From NCBI RefSeq assembly GCF_027943255.1, contig NC_072895.1:84260001-84324000 (forward strand): a stretch of DNA of 64,000 nucleotides. The letters are read 5' to 3'. Both the position numbers and the translations under genes were made by a program. Positions 1-12,789 of the stretch are shown piece by piece (position 1 is the stretch's first letter; every line of letters starts with the position of its first letter). This stretch comes from Anastrepha obliqua (Eukaryota > Arthropoda > Insecta > Diptera > Tephritidae). Under the pieces are notes generated by a model. It was not told where the DNA came from. It saw only the letters and a list, made by a program, of their open reading frames with translations, and searched no databases.

Positions 1-1471
1 TGTTCAGCAACACTGCTTCAGCGCTACAGCAGTAATATTCTCAACAGAACGGCCAGTATTTGGCAGAACCAACAGAACCAGTTTCTTGAAATTGTTCACA
101 AAAACTTTGAATTGTCGACTTATTAACACAATTATTTCCATAAAAAAATTACGAATTTTGCGATAAGTTGTTCTTAAATAGCGCTAATTTTCATAATAAA
201 TTTCAATAATTTTAACGCGTTGTTCATCGTGAAAAAATGTACATCTGTCTGCTTAACAAATGTCAAAGATGCCATTGAAAAGGGCTACCGTCTAATAATG
301 ATTCACTATTGACTTCTGGACGTCACTTTTGAAATACCCTTTACGTTTTTTAAATTTTATTTTGGCCCACATTTTCACCCTTTACTGAAATTGTGCACAT
401 CACGTGTTCGATTGTTGCAATACGCCGTGGTGTACCCCACGAGCTGGGCGCTCAATTGCATATGGCCTGGTATATGCATGTATGTATGTATGTAAATACA
501 TTTACACATTCAAGCATTTCAACAAACTTATGTAAACAAGTACGGCAATTTCTCGAATTTTCATGGGTATGCACGTATGTGTGTATATGTACATATATAT
601 TTACTCACGTAAGATGTGTATGTAAGCACATTACAGACTGCATTTATGTAGGTTAGTCCCACGACCCATTTGCATTCAACTCATCACTTAATTTCAGATT
701 TCAATTTGTTTGGCACTCAGTTATCAATGCCCGACAAAGCTGCCAATTTTTACTTCAGTTGTTATTTTTTTCAGTTGCAATTTCACTACTACCACAATGA
801 ACGACAGTAATAATTATAATAACTACCATACTTACTAGCATATCGCAATTCAATTAGAATATGTACGTGTCTGTGAACGTAGAGTTCAAAAATGGGTTAA
901 AAATATTTGAACTTGACACAATTATTTACAAATACATACTTGTCAGTTCAATACCCATCTAATCGCGGCGCATATGACCGCTCGGGTTGAATAACATTTG
1001 CATATATTACACGAAGTTATTAATTCACATGCAATACGTATGCATCTAACAAAAAGAGAGAGAATCACTAAAACAAAAACAATCACCTATACATATATGC
1101 ATGCACAAGTATGCAGGTGTGCACATGATTTATGAACTTGACTTTTTATATCGCGGAGTGCGTACATACGTACCTACACATAATTCAATTATAGCATTCG
1201 ATATTGACATGCCGAAAATAGCCCTTAACTACGTATAGTACCATATGCACGTCGATATTTTAGAGTTTACTTTTACGAGTATACAGAAATCTGTCAATTG
1301 GATATTCAAATTTGTCAAACGAATTGCGAGTGATTTGATATTTGCTTATCACTCAAAACTAAATTTAAGGCGATACGAAAGTATTTTTGCTCCAAAACTA
1401 AATTCCATAGACTAAGAATACATACGGTATAAATGTCTATATAAATGTGTTTTTATGTACATGCATATATA
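1..1471. other. AT-rich intergenic DNA
   Basis: No gene or known element is recognised. There is a short TATG-type microsatellite near 478-500 and another CATATATGCATGCAC-like stretch near 1090. Short open frames here show no domain or compositional sign of coding. The plus-strand 87-codon frame at 393-656 is mostly a translation of the microsatellite. Confidence 0.6.
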
Positions 1472-2488
1472 CAGTGGCGGTCACAATAATAGCAAAGCGA
1501 CATATTTCAAAACTTCTATTATTTTCTACTTAAATTTTTTTTTTATTTAATTTTTTTGAAGGGTCCAGCTCTCCTCCAACACTTTCAAATTTTCCATTTT
1601 TTCTTTACTTTAAGAATTCATTTAAATTTTTATCTAAGGAATATCTTTTCAATGTTTTAAGCTTAATAGAAAGTGTAAAAAGTCGCTATAAAGTCGGAGA
1701 AGTGATGAGAGTCGAACGAAAGAAGAAGAACGAAAACTTTAATCGCGTTTTTCTCGAAATACGTTTTTTCCGCACTGTCGAATAAAACTCAAAAAGTAGT
1801 CAAGATATCAACTTAAAATTACTTTACAGGCATATTCTTTAGTATATTGGCCTTTGCATGAACCTCAAATTTTATATTAATTATCACTAAATCAAAACAA
1901 TATGATGAATTTGTTTATAAAAAAATTAATTTTTTTGCTTTCATTTTCATTTTTGCGATTTTTTTTTTAATTAAAAATAGGTAAGAGCAAAGCGGAATAA
2001 TGAACAATTTTTGTCTGGTTGGTTTCAGTTGATTACAAGAGGCTGTACATTCCACGGCGCAAATTAATGTAGCCACGTTTGAGCAGCTGTAGCACCGCCT
2101 TACGTTTTTTTTTATAAAAAAACAAATTTTGTATATTAATTTAAACATGAAAAAAATGATTGAAAAACTCATTGTCAGAGGAGGTGCCCCCTTAATATAA
2201 TTGCGGCTACAATAAACACCATACAATAAACACATACTCAATTTGAAAATTACAAACATTTTTATGAAAATTTTTATAGACATTTCCAGCTTTTTAGTCA
2301 GAATTTCTGTTTACGCAGTATTTGGTATAAATTAGTATCAATTTAAAGTAAAAATCCGTGTTTATTTTTGACAGTCGTTTTTTTTTTTGTTGCAGTATTG
2401 CGCATTTTCAGCCACTTTAAAAAAGTCGAGCATAAAAAAATTAAATACTTTGCAATATGTTGCGTTGCTACTATTGTGACCGCCACTG
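1472..2488. mobile_element. Tc1-like inverted-repeat element, no transposase
   Basis: Two terminal inverted repeats of about 35 bp face each other. Both begin CAGTGGCGGTCACAATA and continue with only a few mismatches. The left flank ends in TA, as expected for a Tc1/mariner target, but the right flank reads CA, so one base has probably changed. CAGTG starts are typical of Tc1-family termini. The 1-kb interior has no convincing transposase; the 122-codon minus frame at 1915-2283 has no DDE motif. This is probably a non-autonomous or heavily decayed member. A single related terminus occurs at 29386. Confidence 0.75.
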
Positions 2489-2563
2489 CATATATATAAG
2501 CATATAATAGTTATACAAAGTGTTTCATCTAATTTTTGTAGTTTCATTTAATTTGGCACATTT

Positions 2564-2813
2564 CGGTCGCGGTAGCCCAATGGCTTGGTGCGTGACTACC
2601 ATTCGGGAGTGCGTAGGTTCAAATCTCCGTACATGAAACAACAAAATGATAGAAAACGTCTCTTCCTCGTAGCGGTCGCCCCTCGGCAGGCAATGGTAAA
2701 CCTCCGAGTGTATTTCCGCTATGAGAGAGCTCCTCATAAGAACATTTGCTGTTCGGAGTCGGCTTAAAACTGTAGGTCCCTCCATTTGTGGATAAATCTA
2801 TATATATATTGAA
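2564..2813 (+). mobile_element. tRNA-derived SINE, copy 1
   Basis: The 5' head carries RNA polymerase III promoter boxes: an A box at TAGCCCAATGG and a B box at GGTTCAAATCTC, about 40 bp apart. A non-tRNA body follows, ending near CTCCATTTGTGG with a short TA-repeat tail. The same head and body recur at 24642 (+) and 41360-41706 (-), so this is a dispersed family. It is not a functional tRNA gene because the acceptor stem and anticodon arm are not intact. Confidence 0.8.
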
Positions 2814-3566
2814 ATAAAAAAAATCATCCAGGTTTGCAAAATTTTATTTTGAATTTTTTACTTCTTGAAATTCTTTTGCTACAAATTTTATTTTGAAATT
2901 GAAAAAAAATGGTTTTGTTGGAAAATTGATTTTGTATGTTAAAAACTCAGAAATTGTTTTATGCAAATCATTTAGATAAATTTTTTTTTTTTTAATTTTT
3001 TTCGGCACAAGAACTACTTTCAATAAATGCAAATTTTCATTTCTACTATGCCAAGGCGAATTAAAAGTGACTCAGTGAACAGTTGATTCGATTTTTTAAT
3101 ATTTTTCGGCTTGGGCATTGTCAAAACGAGTTGCTTATTTACATTTTAATTGGAAAATTGTGTACCACTTATCAACAATAAATATAAACAACAAATAAAC
3201 TATTTCTGTAAAAGCGAATTCATACGCCTTGAAACAATCAGCTTGCTTTGACAATCTGAAAGCCAAAAGCGAAAACAAAATACGTGGGTTACCTTTTGTG
3301 TTTTACGCTTTTACAGCACATTGTGAGATGAGCTGTAATTCGATATTTTTATCGAAAAGTTTAGTATTTTCAAGTATAAACTTACATACGACTTTAACGT
3401 TTATACCTACGCGTTTTATTTGTTTTGTTTTTTCAGTAAATTGAGATATTCATATCGCCCAAGAGATGAAATTAATGCCATGATTTTTAACGATTTTTGA
3501 CGTCTTCATATGAAAAAAAAGTGTGCACACTTTCACACGATCGACTTTGACGTCGATGACATGTCT
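2814..3566. other. AT-rich intergenic DNA
   Basis: Nothing recognised. The first 200 bp contain an imperfect direct repeat of a GCAAAATTTTATTTTGAA-like segment. Confidence 0.5.
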
Positions 3567-4365
3567 CGCATCGCCTTCTGAATTCGATAAAGAAGTTCTC
3601 AAATCACTTTTGAAGGAAAATGGTCGCCAAACCAGTCGTCAATTGGCGGGTAAAATGAACTGCGATCATAAAACAATTCTCAATCATCTTCATTCAATGG
3701 GATTTACCGAAAAATTTGGAGCTCAACGAAAAAAATAAAGTCGCCTTTAAATTGCTTCACAGCATTTCACCGCCCGCTATCCAGCAACACGCTGTCATAA
3801 ATAGCGCGTTTTGTACCGAATCGTCACGGGAGATGAGAAATGGTGCCTATGCATCAATATGAAGCAAAGAAAGGAGTGGGTGGCTCCAAGAGATGTGCCA
3901 AAGCCGTGAGTCAAGCCGGATCTTCATCCAAAGAAGAACATGATATGTGTTTGGTGGGACTAGGAGTGCATGGTGCACTGGGAAATGCTCGAAGAGTATG
4001 TCACAGTCAACAAGGAGCTCTACATTGCCCAGCTTCATCGCGCGAATGAGGCTATTTGACAGAAAATACCTGATCAACGTAGTTACTATAAAGCATACTC
4101 CTTCACGTCAACGCCAGGCCCCATGTTGCACGTGTCGTCAAAGAGCTCGAATGGTCCTTCAGCATTCGTCGTGTTCTCCGGACCTTGCGCCGACCGATTA
4201 CTATCTTTTCTGTTCTCTGTCAAATAAAGGGCGTTACCTTCGATAACAAAGAGGTCCTTAAAAATGGAGGCAAGAACTTCTTTGACACCCGACCAGGCGA
4301 CTTTTGGTGGAACGGGAACGATTTTTGTTTAAATAAAATTCTTCGGTAAAATGCTACGAACTTAT
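3567..4365 (+). pseudogene. mariner (DD34D-type) transposase remnant
   Basis: From about 3567 the translation reads like the second half of a mariner helix-turn-helix region, with EFDKEVLKSLLKENGRQTSR and then KMNCDHKTILNHLHSMGF, followed by stops and frameshifts. Further on, near 4177-4205 in another frame, comes the signature SPDLAPTDYYLF around the third catalytic Asp. The first and second catalytic Asp regions are not clear. The 5' part is missing. GAACTTATTCCCCAAC near 4358-4375 resembles a mariner right terminus, but I found no matching left terminus. Confidence 0.75.
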
Positions 4366-5891
4366 TCCCCAACATAATAATTACTAAATAATGTTAAAAA
4401 ATATATATGCTATAAATCTATAAAATATAATTTAAAAAATTGTATTTATTTAAAAATTAGTAAAAAACTATGTTTTAAAACGTACATTAATCGTAGCACA
4501 AACTGCACCCTGTATTTATTTATCATTCGCGTGCTCATCAAATTGGAAAATCTTGATTAAATGGGCTTAGCGGATCTTCGCTATCCCTTAATCAATTGTC
4601 AATCTAACCCTAAAATATATAACAATTGTAGGTGAGCGTAGTTTTATTAATAAGGCGCGGTACAGATGAAGCCCTACAATTTATTTGTATCTCAAATTGC
4701 GATGCGCTATCCGCTTTCAGTGAATATTGCGGCAAATTAACAATAAATATATGCAATACAAAATTAATTTATTACATTTTATTAAATGCGCAGCTGCCGG
4801 GCTTCTTCTTTGTGCACGCATACATATTAACGAAACCCGCACAGGGTACATATAGACATACTGATGTTAAAACATGTAATCGGGTTAAGTGTTATGGCAC
4901 CTTGAACTTGAAATGCAATTCGCGAAATCGCTGCGAAATTAAAAAAAACGTTATTAATTTTGTTTTAAATCACACATCTTGGCTGAAAACAGCAGTGAAT
5001 TTGTTGTATATAGCGGGTACGGTACAGGTCACTGCTACCGCCTGACGAAGCATTTAAATTTCCGCATCCACACACAAGTACGTAAACCCATGGAACAGTG
5101 TAACATTTTTTGCAATATTTTGCTTAAAACTTTTTTGCAGGATGGTTCATGTAGAACCGACTCTCTTGGGAACGCCTGTTTCCGGTTCTCTCAGTGAGAT
5201 AGCTGAGGCTATTGAGCGCTCATACAGAATGTGGCTCAATGGAGTGAAATTCTGCCTCGCAATTAAAAGATACTTTTCACTGCTCATAACTCCATGTCGA
5301 CGACCACCAGGTAAATGACGCGGAAGCGCATTCATGATCAAGTATAGGTATTTCAATGCAAGATTTCCGCGAAAACAAAGGCTCGTTCAAATTCAATAAA
5401 TAGCCCATTTTCAATTTGTTTATCTTTTTCTGCTCAATTTGCATATGTAAATGTCGTAGGTAATAAAAGATCAGTGCAAAAGAGGAGCTCAATGAGTAAG
5501 AATATGGTGCCTCGCGTAATTGAACAACACTGGACATTTATGTATGTATGTGCACACATAAGTACGCACATTTGTATGCAAACAAATTTTAACAATAATG
5601 TTCGTGTAAATGTGTGTACGTGAGTTCTGGTGACGTTTGCCACTATTTAAATCGTAAATACCCACTTCCGCTTATTATTCAATAATGTGCCCAAGAACAC
5701 TCGAGAGTAAAACTTTAAACATCCTCTTAGGAAGACTAGTTCTATACTACTAATTTGGTGACTGTTCCTAAATCGGTCGAAAGCGGGCAACAGTCGTAAA
5801 CGATCAAAAATGAAGCCACGAAATAATTTGTGATGAAAACAGATTCTAATTAGAATCATGAGAGGAGACATTATAATATATGAATTCCTAG
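4366..5891. other. Intergenic DNA, no gene recognised
   Basis: AT-rich. The 137-codon plus frame at 4632-5045 has no motif I recognise. A fragment of about 30 bp near 5149-5180 (GTAGAACCGACT...GGGAACG) matches the LINE tail at 46494-46620 in the same, minus-strand orientation. A TATG microsatellite lies near 5540. Confidence 0.5.
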
Positions 5892-6579
5892 ATGTGTCAA
5901 GAAATATTGGATGCTGTCTATGGAGATGCTTCGCCACCTATGACCGCATTTAGATATTGGTTCAACGAATTTAAATGTTGGCGAACATCTGTTTTTGATG
6001 AGGAGTGGCCAGGACGCCCGGCAGACGTGGTTTCCGAGGAAATCATTCAAAAAGTCCACGACATGATTCTCGCTAATCGACGAACGAAAGTGCGCCAAGT
6101 AACAGAGGCCATAGTTGATAAGTTGGCGATGATTGTCCAATGGGTGCCGCGATTGCTCAAAAGCAACAACAAGCGGATGTGGCTGTTAACTTCGAAGCAG
6201 TGTTTAGATCAACTTAAGCGAGATCTGAAGGAATTTTTGCATCGAGTTGTCACCGTTGATGAAACCTGGATTCATCATTACACACCAGAAACTAAGCAAC
6301 AATCAAAACAATGAATTTCTCCTCGGTGAATCTGCTTCAAAGAAGGCGAAGACAGTTCCATCGCGGGAAAAAAATGTAGTTCAAAACAAGAAGTCATCCT
6401 CGAGACCAAGGCGTATTTTGGAGAGTTCGACAAATCCTATTTTTTTGAAGGGTTAAAAAAATGGCTGAGCGTTGGGAGAAGTCTAAAAGGGGACTATGTT
6501 GAAAAATAAAAAAACAAATTTGTTTTGAAAAAATGGTATCTTCATTTCTACCACGGGTACTTATTGAACCTCCCTCGTA
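5892..6579 (+). pseudogene. mariner transposase remnant with right terminal repeat
   Basis: The N-terminal helix-turn-helix and linker are readable in a 140-codon frame: AFRYWFNEFK, then a paired-domain-like second helix set, WVPRLL, and the first catalytic Asp in VTVDETWIHHYTPETK. A one-base frameshift follows, and SASKKAKTVPS continues in the next frame. The middle of the catalytic domain, with the second and third Asp, is deleted. The C-terminus returns near 6438-6500 as FFEGLKKWAERWEKSKRGDY. A right terminal repeat reading TACGAGGGAGGTTCAATAAG on the minus strand ends at 6579. No left repeat was found. The copy is dead. Confidence 0.8.
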
Positions 6580-6719
6580 CTTTCTAAACAAATTTTTTTT
6601 TTTTTTTGGAAAAATATTTAATATTTGAAACATACTTTAAAAAAAATTTCTTCCGATAAATATTGAATTTTCTTGTTCAAAATTTTTGAAAAAAACTTTT
6701 TTTGTCATTTTTGAAAAGC

Positions 6720-7330
6720 ACCTCCCCCTCTAGATTTTTTCTTATCGTTTTTATTATTTGCAGCTTTGAATATAATAAATAGTTAACTGAAACAAAATTT
6801 AATAATAATAATAATTACAATTTTGGTAGGGAGGTTTTTAAAAAATGTATATCTTTGTTCCTTTTTATCACTTTTAAAATAAAATAAATAATAATTTCTA
6901 AATAAATTTTGTTTTGGAAATTAAATATTTTTTCAAAAAAAAATTTTTTATTTATTTAAAATATACTTTTTCTTTCGAAAAATATTTTATTTTATTGCTC
7001 AAAATTTTTCAACAAATTTTTCTTATTGCTTTTATTATTTGTAAGCTTGAGTATAATAAACAGTAAACTGAAAAAATTTTGAAACAAAATTTAATAATGT
7101 TTAGAAATTTTGGTATGGAGATTTTTAAAGAAATGCTTATACATATCTTTAATTTTTTTTAACATATTTATAATAAAATAATTTTTTTTTTTGGAAAAAT
7201 ATTTATTATTTAAAATATTCGTATTAAACATTTTTTGTTTTTGGAACAATATTTATTAAATATCCACTCCCGTTCAGGTTTTTCTGATTGTTTTCATTAA
7301 CAGCCGAGGCTATGCTCAGTAATCTCAGAA
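6720..7330. repeat. Diverged tandem repeat, about 2.5 units of 245-285 bp
   Basis: A unit beginning TTTTTCTTATCGTTTTTATT near 6736 recurs with substitutions near 7017 (TTTTTCTTATTGCTTTTATT) and, more weakly, near 7275 (TTTTTCTGATTGTTTTCATT). Downstream anchors also repeat: ACAAAATTTAATAAT, then TTTTGGTAGGGAGGTTTTTA against TTTTGGTATGGAGATTTTTA. The array is extremely AT-rich and non-coding. Confidence 0.65.
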
Positions 7331-7414
7331 AGTTTCGTAAATGACAAAAAACTAGAATTTATTTTAACTTAAAAAATTTAAATTTATTTTTCTGCTTTTT
7401 TTAATTTTATAAAC

Positions 7415-7700
7415 AACCGCAAATATTAGTTTGGGGAAAACAAATTTATGCGCAAATGGTTTAAAACTGTTTATGGTCGATCTTTAGCCCTTGCGCGATG
7501 CTACGACTGCTAACATGTCGATCAACTTCGATTATTTCTGTTTGGACCTTATCAACATTTAACATCTAAAACGCCTGTACCGAATCGACGAAACCAAAAT
7601 TGCTCATAATTAGCTGTTACAGCGTGAATTGTTTGATTGATACTTTACGAGATACCGATCACTACAGCCATCTATCGAGAAAATAATGGATTTCTTTTTC
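7415..7700 (-). pseudogene. mariner transposase N-terminal remnant
   Basis: On the minus strand a short stretch translates as NVDKVQTEIIEVDRHVSSRS followed by IAQGLKIDHK. This is the second helix-turn-helix of a mariner transposase (compare the related LKENGRQTSRQLA...DHKTILNHL at 3600). Frameshifts and stops flank it. No catalytic domain or terminal repeats are visible. Confidence 0.5.
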
Positions 7701-8344
7701 TCCAAATTAATATTTTATTTAAAAAAAATCTAAGTCAAACTTGTGAATAAATCTCTAAATTATTAAATTTGTTCCCAAATTTTTCCAGTTTACTTCTTAT
7801 TATCAGTGCTAATTTTAGCCACTTCGAACTTTCATTTTATTGCACTAAAATACTCAAAACTTATCACTATGTGGCGCTTTTCTTGCTCGGTTGGGTAGTT
7901 AACACGAGTACAAGCTTCAATGGGGAACGGGAGCCAGATAGTGTTTTCTGCTTTTGTAAGTTTATTTATTAATGTAGATATACAAATGCTCATTGGTTTG
8001 AATATAAGAAAGTACCCTGTAGAAAATTCCCTACTACCGAATTCGTGTATTTCTAGTCAAGGGCAATTCGCAGTGATCACATATGCGATAGTCACAATTT
8101 GATGATTTAGGTATACAGTGATGTCACTGTCTAAATTTTTTCTAACTGGCATTTTTTGCTATAAATCGAGACTAAATAAAAAGTACTAAATTCACACATG
8201 AGATCTACATAATATGCTCTGCATACCTTTAGGCCCAATACACACCATGGTGCCGGTCTGTTCTCGGCCTTATACAATAGATCGTTTCAAACTAGGCGGG
8301 AATTTGGCAAATTGCATGTATGTATGCCAAATTAAATTATAACC
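7701..8344. other. Intergenic DNA, nothing recognised
   Basis: AT-rich sequence with no gene-like frame, repeat or element terminus that I can identify. Confidence 0.5.
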
Positions 8345-8970
8345 AAGTTCTTGTTGTTGAGGTAGCAGGTTACAAAAACCTGCCTACTGCAGTGAATTCA
8401 TCAGTCATTGTTACCTATCAAACAGTAGATCCAGGAAATATACTGTTTCTGCAGAGTGGAACCAAAGAAAGATAGGTGTTTAATAAGTGGGTTTAAATGG
8501 GCATGTGATGAGATGATTAGTGTTCAGCAGGGCACCTTTACATGCCGAAGATATGTAAGATAGTATGCCTGTGTAAAGTCTGGATAGTTTGTACTTTAAC
8601 AGTATCCATAACGCAATTGTGTCAAAGGAATGCACGTCTCACAGCCAGCTAAACTTCTTCGTATGCTATAGGTACTGATGGGATTGCAGTAACGAGATAC
8701 GGTAGACGTGAGTTCAAGAATATGGTTAGGGGCACGCGCAGAATCTCCTTTACGACTTGGTTGTACCTTGTCGGCTCCAGCGGTTATTTAACATTTAACG
8801 GGTCAGTAAATTGGTGAGTATATACATCTTCTAACGTACCTCGAAAGTGAGTTGGCCTCCAGCAAGTAACTGCTGGTGAGGCTTGTACGGTAACATCCAA
8901 GCAAGAACTGCTTGCTGAGCATGGTGATATGCTCCTTTCCTTTTTAGAAGAAAGACTGCCGCACAGGAAA
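8345..8970 (-). pseudogene. Jockey/CR1-like LINE 3' remnant
   Basis: The minus strand is colinear, with much decay, with the 3' region of the LINE family seen better at 18590-19195 and 43870-44795. Shared landmarks are an upstream KEH..MLSKQFLLGCYR-like segment (about 8860-8970), the AxLRSGYxSRLN-like zinc-finger region (about 8590-8650), a PTHLTPLSL-like segment, and a short CAA-type tail at the low-coordinate end (TTCTTGTTGTTG at 8350). Stops and frameshifts are frequent. The copy is 5'-truncated. Confidence 0.6.
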
Positions 8971-10004
8971 CTAGAATTGGTTTAGTGAATTTCACATTTA
9001 TAATCTAGCTCTCATTGCTGCTGTTGTCAGTGGATAAAGTAAAGCATTGACGAAAAATTGCGGAGGTTCTGCCATTTATGTGGTAGTCTAGTTTTAATTT
9101 TTTCTTTTTCTTTTCAAAATTGAATCTAAATTAAAAAATTTAAATTTCATTGAAACTTATATGAGACACAATAACTTATGTTCATTAAAAAAAACGCCGT
9201 AACATCTTTCAGGTCTTTTCGAACCAGCAACTTACTAATTACAGATACCAGAGTCTCATAAAATGCTTATTTCTCAATCTTGGCGCGAAGTTATTCGAAA
9301 TTGGCCAGATCTGAGCTTTAACTTCGGTTTAGGTTTTTCCTGCAGGGTAATACATCTACATATGCATGTACGTATGTTTGTGTATTATTATGTTGAATTG
9401 AATGACTCTCCGAGATCATGTGGGAAATTTAAATGCCGACAATTGACACAGTTCAACCAAATTATCTCTCTACTGCAGTAAATTCCGCGATTTATAAGAA
9501 TTTCAGCAATTTACAAGAATTCATTGTACGAAAACGTCACCGGATAAATTAGTTAATTTATAATGCAGTTGTACTAAACTAATAAAGGTCTTTCAAATGG
9601 CATTGTCCATTTACTTTCATTTGGTTTTTGAGATACTGAATATGATTTTGCCGTATGTGCAAAGGGAACAGCACTTTAGCGCGCGAATTTTGTCGCATGT
9701 CACACAAATTTTCACATGCGGCAATTTTTCACGCAAATGACGTGATTTAATAACAAATCACATGTGACAAAAAATTGTCGTGTTCATCAATTAGATCAAC
9801 ATATACGACAAAATACTGAATAGTAGCAAAATATTGTCGCATGTGTAAACATTTTTGTCACATTTATCAAAATTGTTGCCAAATGCAGCACACGACTAAA
9901 TTTTACTGAGGAAACAAAAATAATTTAAGGATTTTCTAGACCAATAACATAATCTGACGCTTTGGAAAAAATCTATGTCACGTTTTTGGGAAATTGAATT
10001 ACGC
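8971..10004. other. Intergenic DNA with a TGTCGCATGTG motif cluster
   Basis: No gene is recognised. Between about 9680 and 9860, variants of TGTCGCATGTG and its complement (CACATGCGGCA, CACATGTGACA) occur repeatedly. This could be an eroded inverted-repeat element or chance AT/CG periodicity. Confidence 0.4.
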
Positions 10005-11745
10005 TGCTGTGCTGCTTCGTCGTAGACTCTCTATTAGTGGAGATGCAGGAACTTGTTTTTCACGTCCAAGCATATGCGGACAACGTCTGTGCGCTAGCAT
10101 CGGATAAATCCTTAAGGAGGCTTTGCACGAAAGTGCAGAGGATTCTTGACAAAATCGATGACTGGTGCATAAGACAAGGTTTTTCCGTTAATCCGAACCA
10201 AACAACCATGGTCTTGTTTACGAGAAAACGGAAATTGAATGGACTCAGTCTTCCAACACTGAAAGGTGTGACACTAGGTCTTTCCAACGAAGGGGTCTGA
10301 AACCTGCTGTGGTCCTATGGATATACACGGCACTTATCAGACCAATCATCACTTACGCTTCTGTGGTCTGGTGGCGACGAAGCATGGTTAAGTCCACAAC
10401 CCGGGAACTATATGGGCTGCAAAGAAGTGTATTTTTATGCATCACGGGTGCCATGAGTACAACCTCTGGTGATGCCCTAAATGGTATGCTTGATTTGCTC
10501 CCCCTGGATCTTAAGATACAACAGGAAGCAATAAAAGCAATGTGTAGACTCCATAAATATGGTTTCTGGCACGAAGATGGAACTTCGGGACACAAAGAAA
10601 TCTTTAATTGCTGTCGGAGCAATATCCACTGTTTTTGGCACATAAAGATGACCTGATACCCACAGTTTCATTTGGCAGGAAATTTGATGTCAGATTTCTA
10701 TTGCGTAAGCAATGGAGCAATCCAGAATGCACGCAGGGTGGTTTGACGAATATTTTCTTTATCGATGGGTCCAAGAATGAAATAGGGTCTGGAGCCAGAT
10801 GGTACTTAAACAATAGTAATAAGTATCACTATGCTATGGGGGGAATGGCAACTGTTTTCCAAACAGAAGTTTTTGCCATCCGAATGGATAATCGAGAGAT
10901 GAAGCGGGAAACAGATTGGAGTCTTCAGTGACAGTCAGGCTGCATTGAAGGCCCTGGAGAACGCGAAACAAACCTCGAAGATTGTTCAAGAATGTAAGAA
11001 GAAGCATAATTCTATCGCAAGCAAAACAGGCTTGTACTTATTCCGGGTTCCGGGACACTCCGGTGTTCAAGGAAACGAAATCGACGACGAATTGGCCAAG
11101 CGTGGATCAGCGGTGCCTCCACAGGGGCCAGAGCCAATAATCGGAATCAGTTCCGCAGGAATCAAGAATTGGATCAGCGATTATGTAGGCAATCTACATA
11201 AAGAGCGATGGTCCGGTCTAGAACGCTGCAGAACTGCAAAGTGTTTTGTGACAAGTCCGAACAGAAAACTGTCAAACTTTCTACTAAAACTTAGAAGGAA
11301 AAACATTCGGTTGATGGTCGGTATCATTACAGGACACAACCCATGGGGTCAGCATATGACCACCATTGGAATCATTGAGGTCCCGGTGTGCCTGTCATGC
11401 TTGGAGGAGGCGGATAGCACTGAGCCCTTTCTCTGTGAGTATCCTGCCTTTGCTAGAGCACGGCTACGAGTTTTGGGTTCCGATGTCATGAGAATGAGTA
11501 ATATTCGTTCTCTAAAACTGGAGGATATTTACAGATCTGCCAAAGAATCTGGAAAATTCTCACAGCACTAAATATCTCTATCTCTGTCTCTATTCTTTCC
11601 TATCTCTTTCTCTGATACTTTTCTCCTTGACTATCTACCCACTTTCCAGAGCTTTAAATACAATGGGCTCTTTAGCCTGAGTGTTTTAGGAGCCACCAAA
11701 TCTCCTGGTGCTCCTTGGCTCGACCTTTTTCAAATTTCAATCTTA
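10005..11745 (+). pseudogene. RNase H-type non-LTR retrotransposon (LOA/I-like), 5'-truncated
   Basis: Three frames read in order through ORF2. First is the end of the reverse transcriptase: AYADNVCALASD (the catalytic YADD has become YADN), then KVQRILDKIDDW and TTMVLFTRKRKL. A frameshift with loss of about 60 residues follows, then VVLWIYTALIRPIITYASVV (thumb region). RNase H starts at FIDGSKNEIGSG (10760); after another frameshift come SDSQAALKALENA and VPGHSGVQGNEIDDELAKRG. The end carries a cysteine cluster, PVCLSCLEEADSTEPFLCEY. The 3' UTR is CT-rich and ends near ACAATGGGCTCTTTAGCCTG. Reverse transcription by this copy is impossible: the RT core is missing and YADD is mutated. The same family occurs at 12866, 17085 and 22874. 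Confidence 0.88.
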
Positions 11746-12789
11746 CAGGCATTTTATAAAAATAACTGGCGTTCCCTAATACATATTAAAATGTTTATCC
11801 CAATGTCTATGCAAAACAAAAAATGTATTAACTGATCACCGGGTACTGATAATAGAACTCCAACGGCGTTTAACTATTTGTATGTATGTATGTATTTGTA
11901 TGTTAGTATGTTGACGTGTATGTTGACCTTGCGAATAAATTGTAATTGGGTAGCTTAAAATTCCTAATGGAGCGGCATGCAAATGTACGATTATTAAGAG
12001 ACAACAACTACACACATAAATACACTCAATGAATTTACAAACTTATGGATATACTTGTATACACTGATACATACAAATGTAACTAAAGAGGCTAGGGTCC
12101 ACAAATTAATCAAATAAAATCAAATTGAAAAAAGCGCCGTCAACAACAAAATCAAAATAAATGCCAACTTATTGCGAAGTTGCTCTTTTCCAATTGCGGC
12201 CTAAATGGGTTACTTTGTATGCGTAGTAGCGCATGCGCACACTCTCTTGTTGTTTGCTACGCACCTATCGCACCAGTGGGGTACCTACCCATCAGCAAAT
12301 TGACAGTGAAGGGAAATTGCTAGCCGATTACTATTGCGCTAAAAATAAATGAAAACAAATCAACCATATCAAGAGACGAAAATATATAAATTGTTGACAC
12401 TTTTATTGAAGGAATAATCAAATGATAAATATTAAAATAGGAAGCACAAACAGCCTAATAAATACATATGTATGTGCAAACATATGCAAGTACACGCATA
12501 CATACACACATACATATATGCTTATCCGACTATTTATGAGTGCCTAGCAAAGCGCACACTGGTTATTGGAAACTAGAATATTGGCAAATTCATGCGTACC
12601 TAATATTGGGTTCGCTAATATGTTTTTAACAAATTGCCGATAAATGGCTTCAGGCCCTCGCCTCATTTGAAATGTTTTTAGGTGTTTCTTTAAAAGCGTG
12701 TAAAACGGAAACGAAAAGGGATTTTTTATTTTGGTTTTCAGTATTTTATTTCTTGATTCATTATTAAAAGACAAACTTTTTTTGGACAT
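11746..12789. other. Intergenic DNA with microsatellites
   Basis: No gene is recognised. TATG-type microsatellites lie near 11878-11900 and 12466-12520. Confidence 0.5.

Noticed and set aside
1915..2283. 122-codon minus frame as Tc1 transposase
   Set aside because: It lies inside a Tc1-like element, but I could not find a DDE motif or helix-turn-helix, and the Phe/Lys content follows T- and A-runs.
2564..2650. tRNA genes at the SINE heads (2564, 24642, 41640)
   Set aside because: A and B boxes are present but cloverleaf stems do not close, and all are followed by the same SINE body.
4632..5045. 137-codon plus-strand frame
   Set aside because: No recognisable motif, no codon bias, no neighbouring gene structure; the length is reachable by chance in 64 kb of six-frame search.
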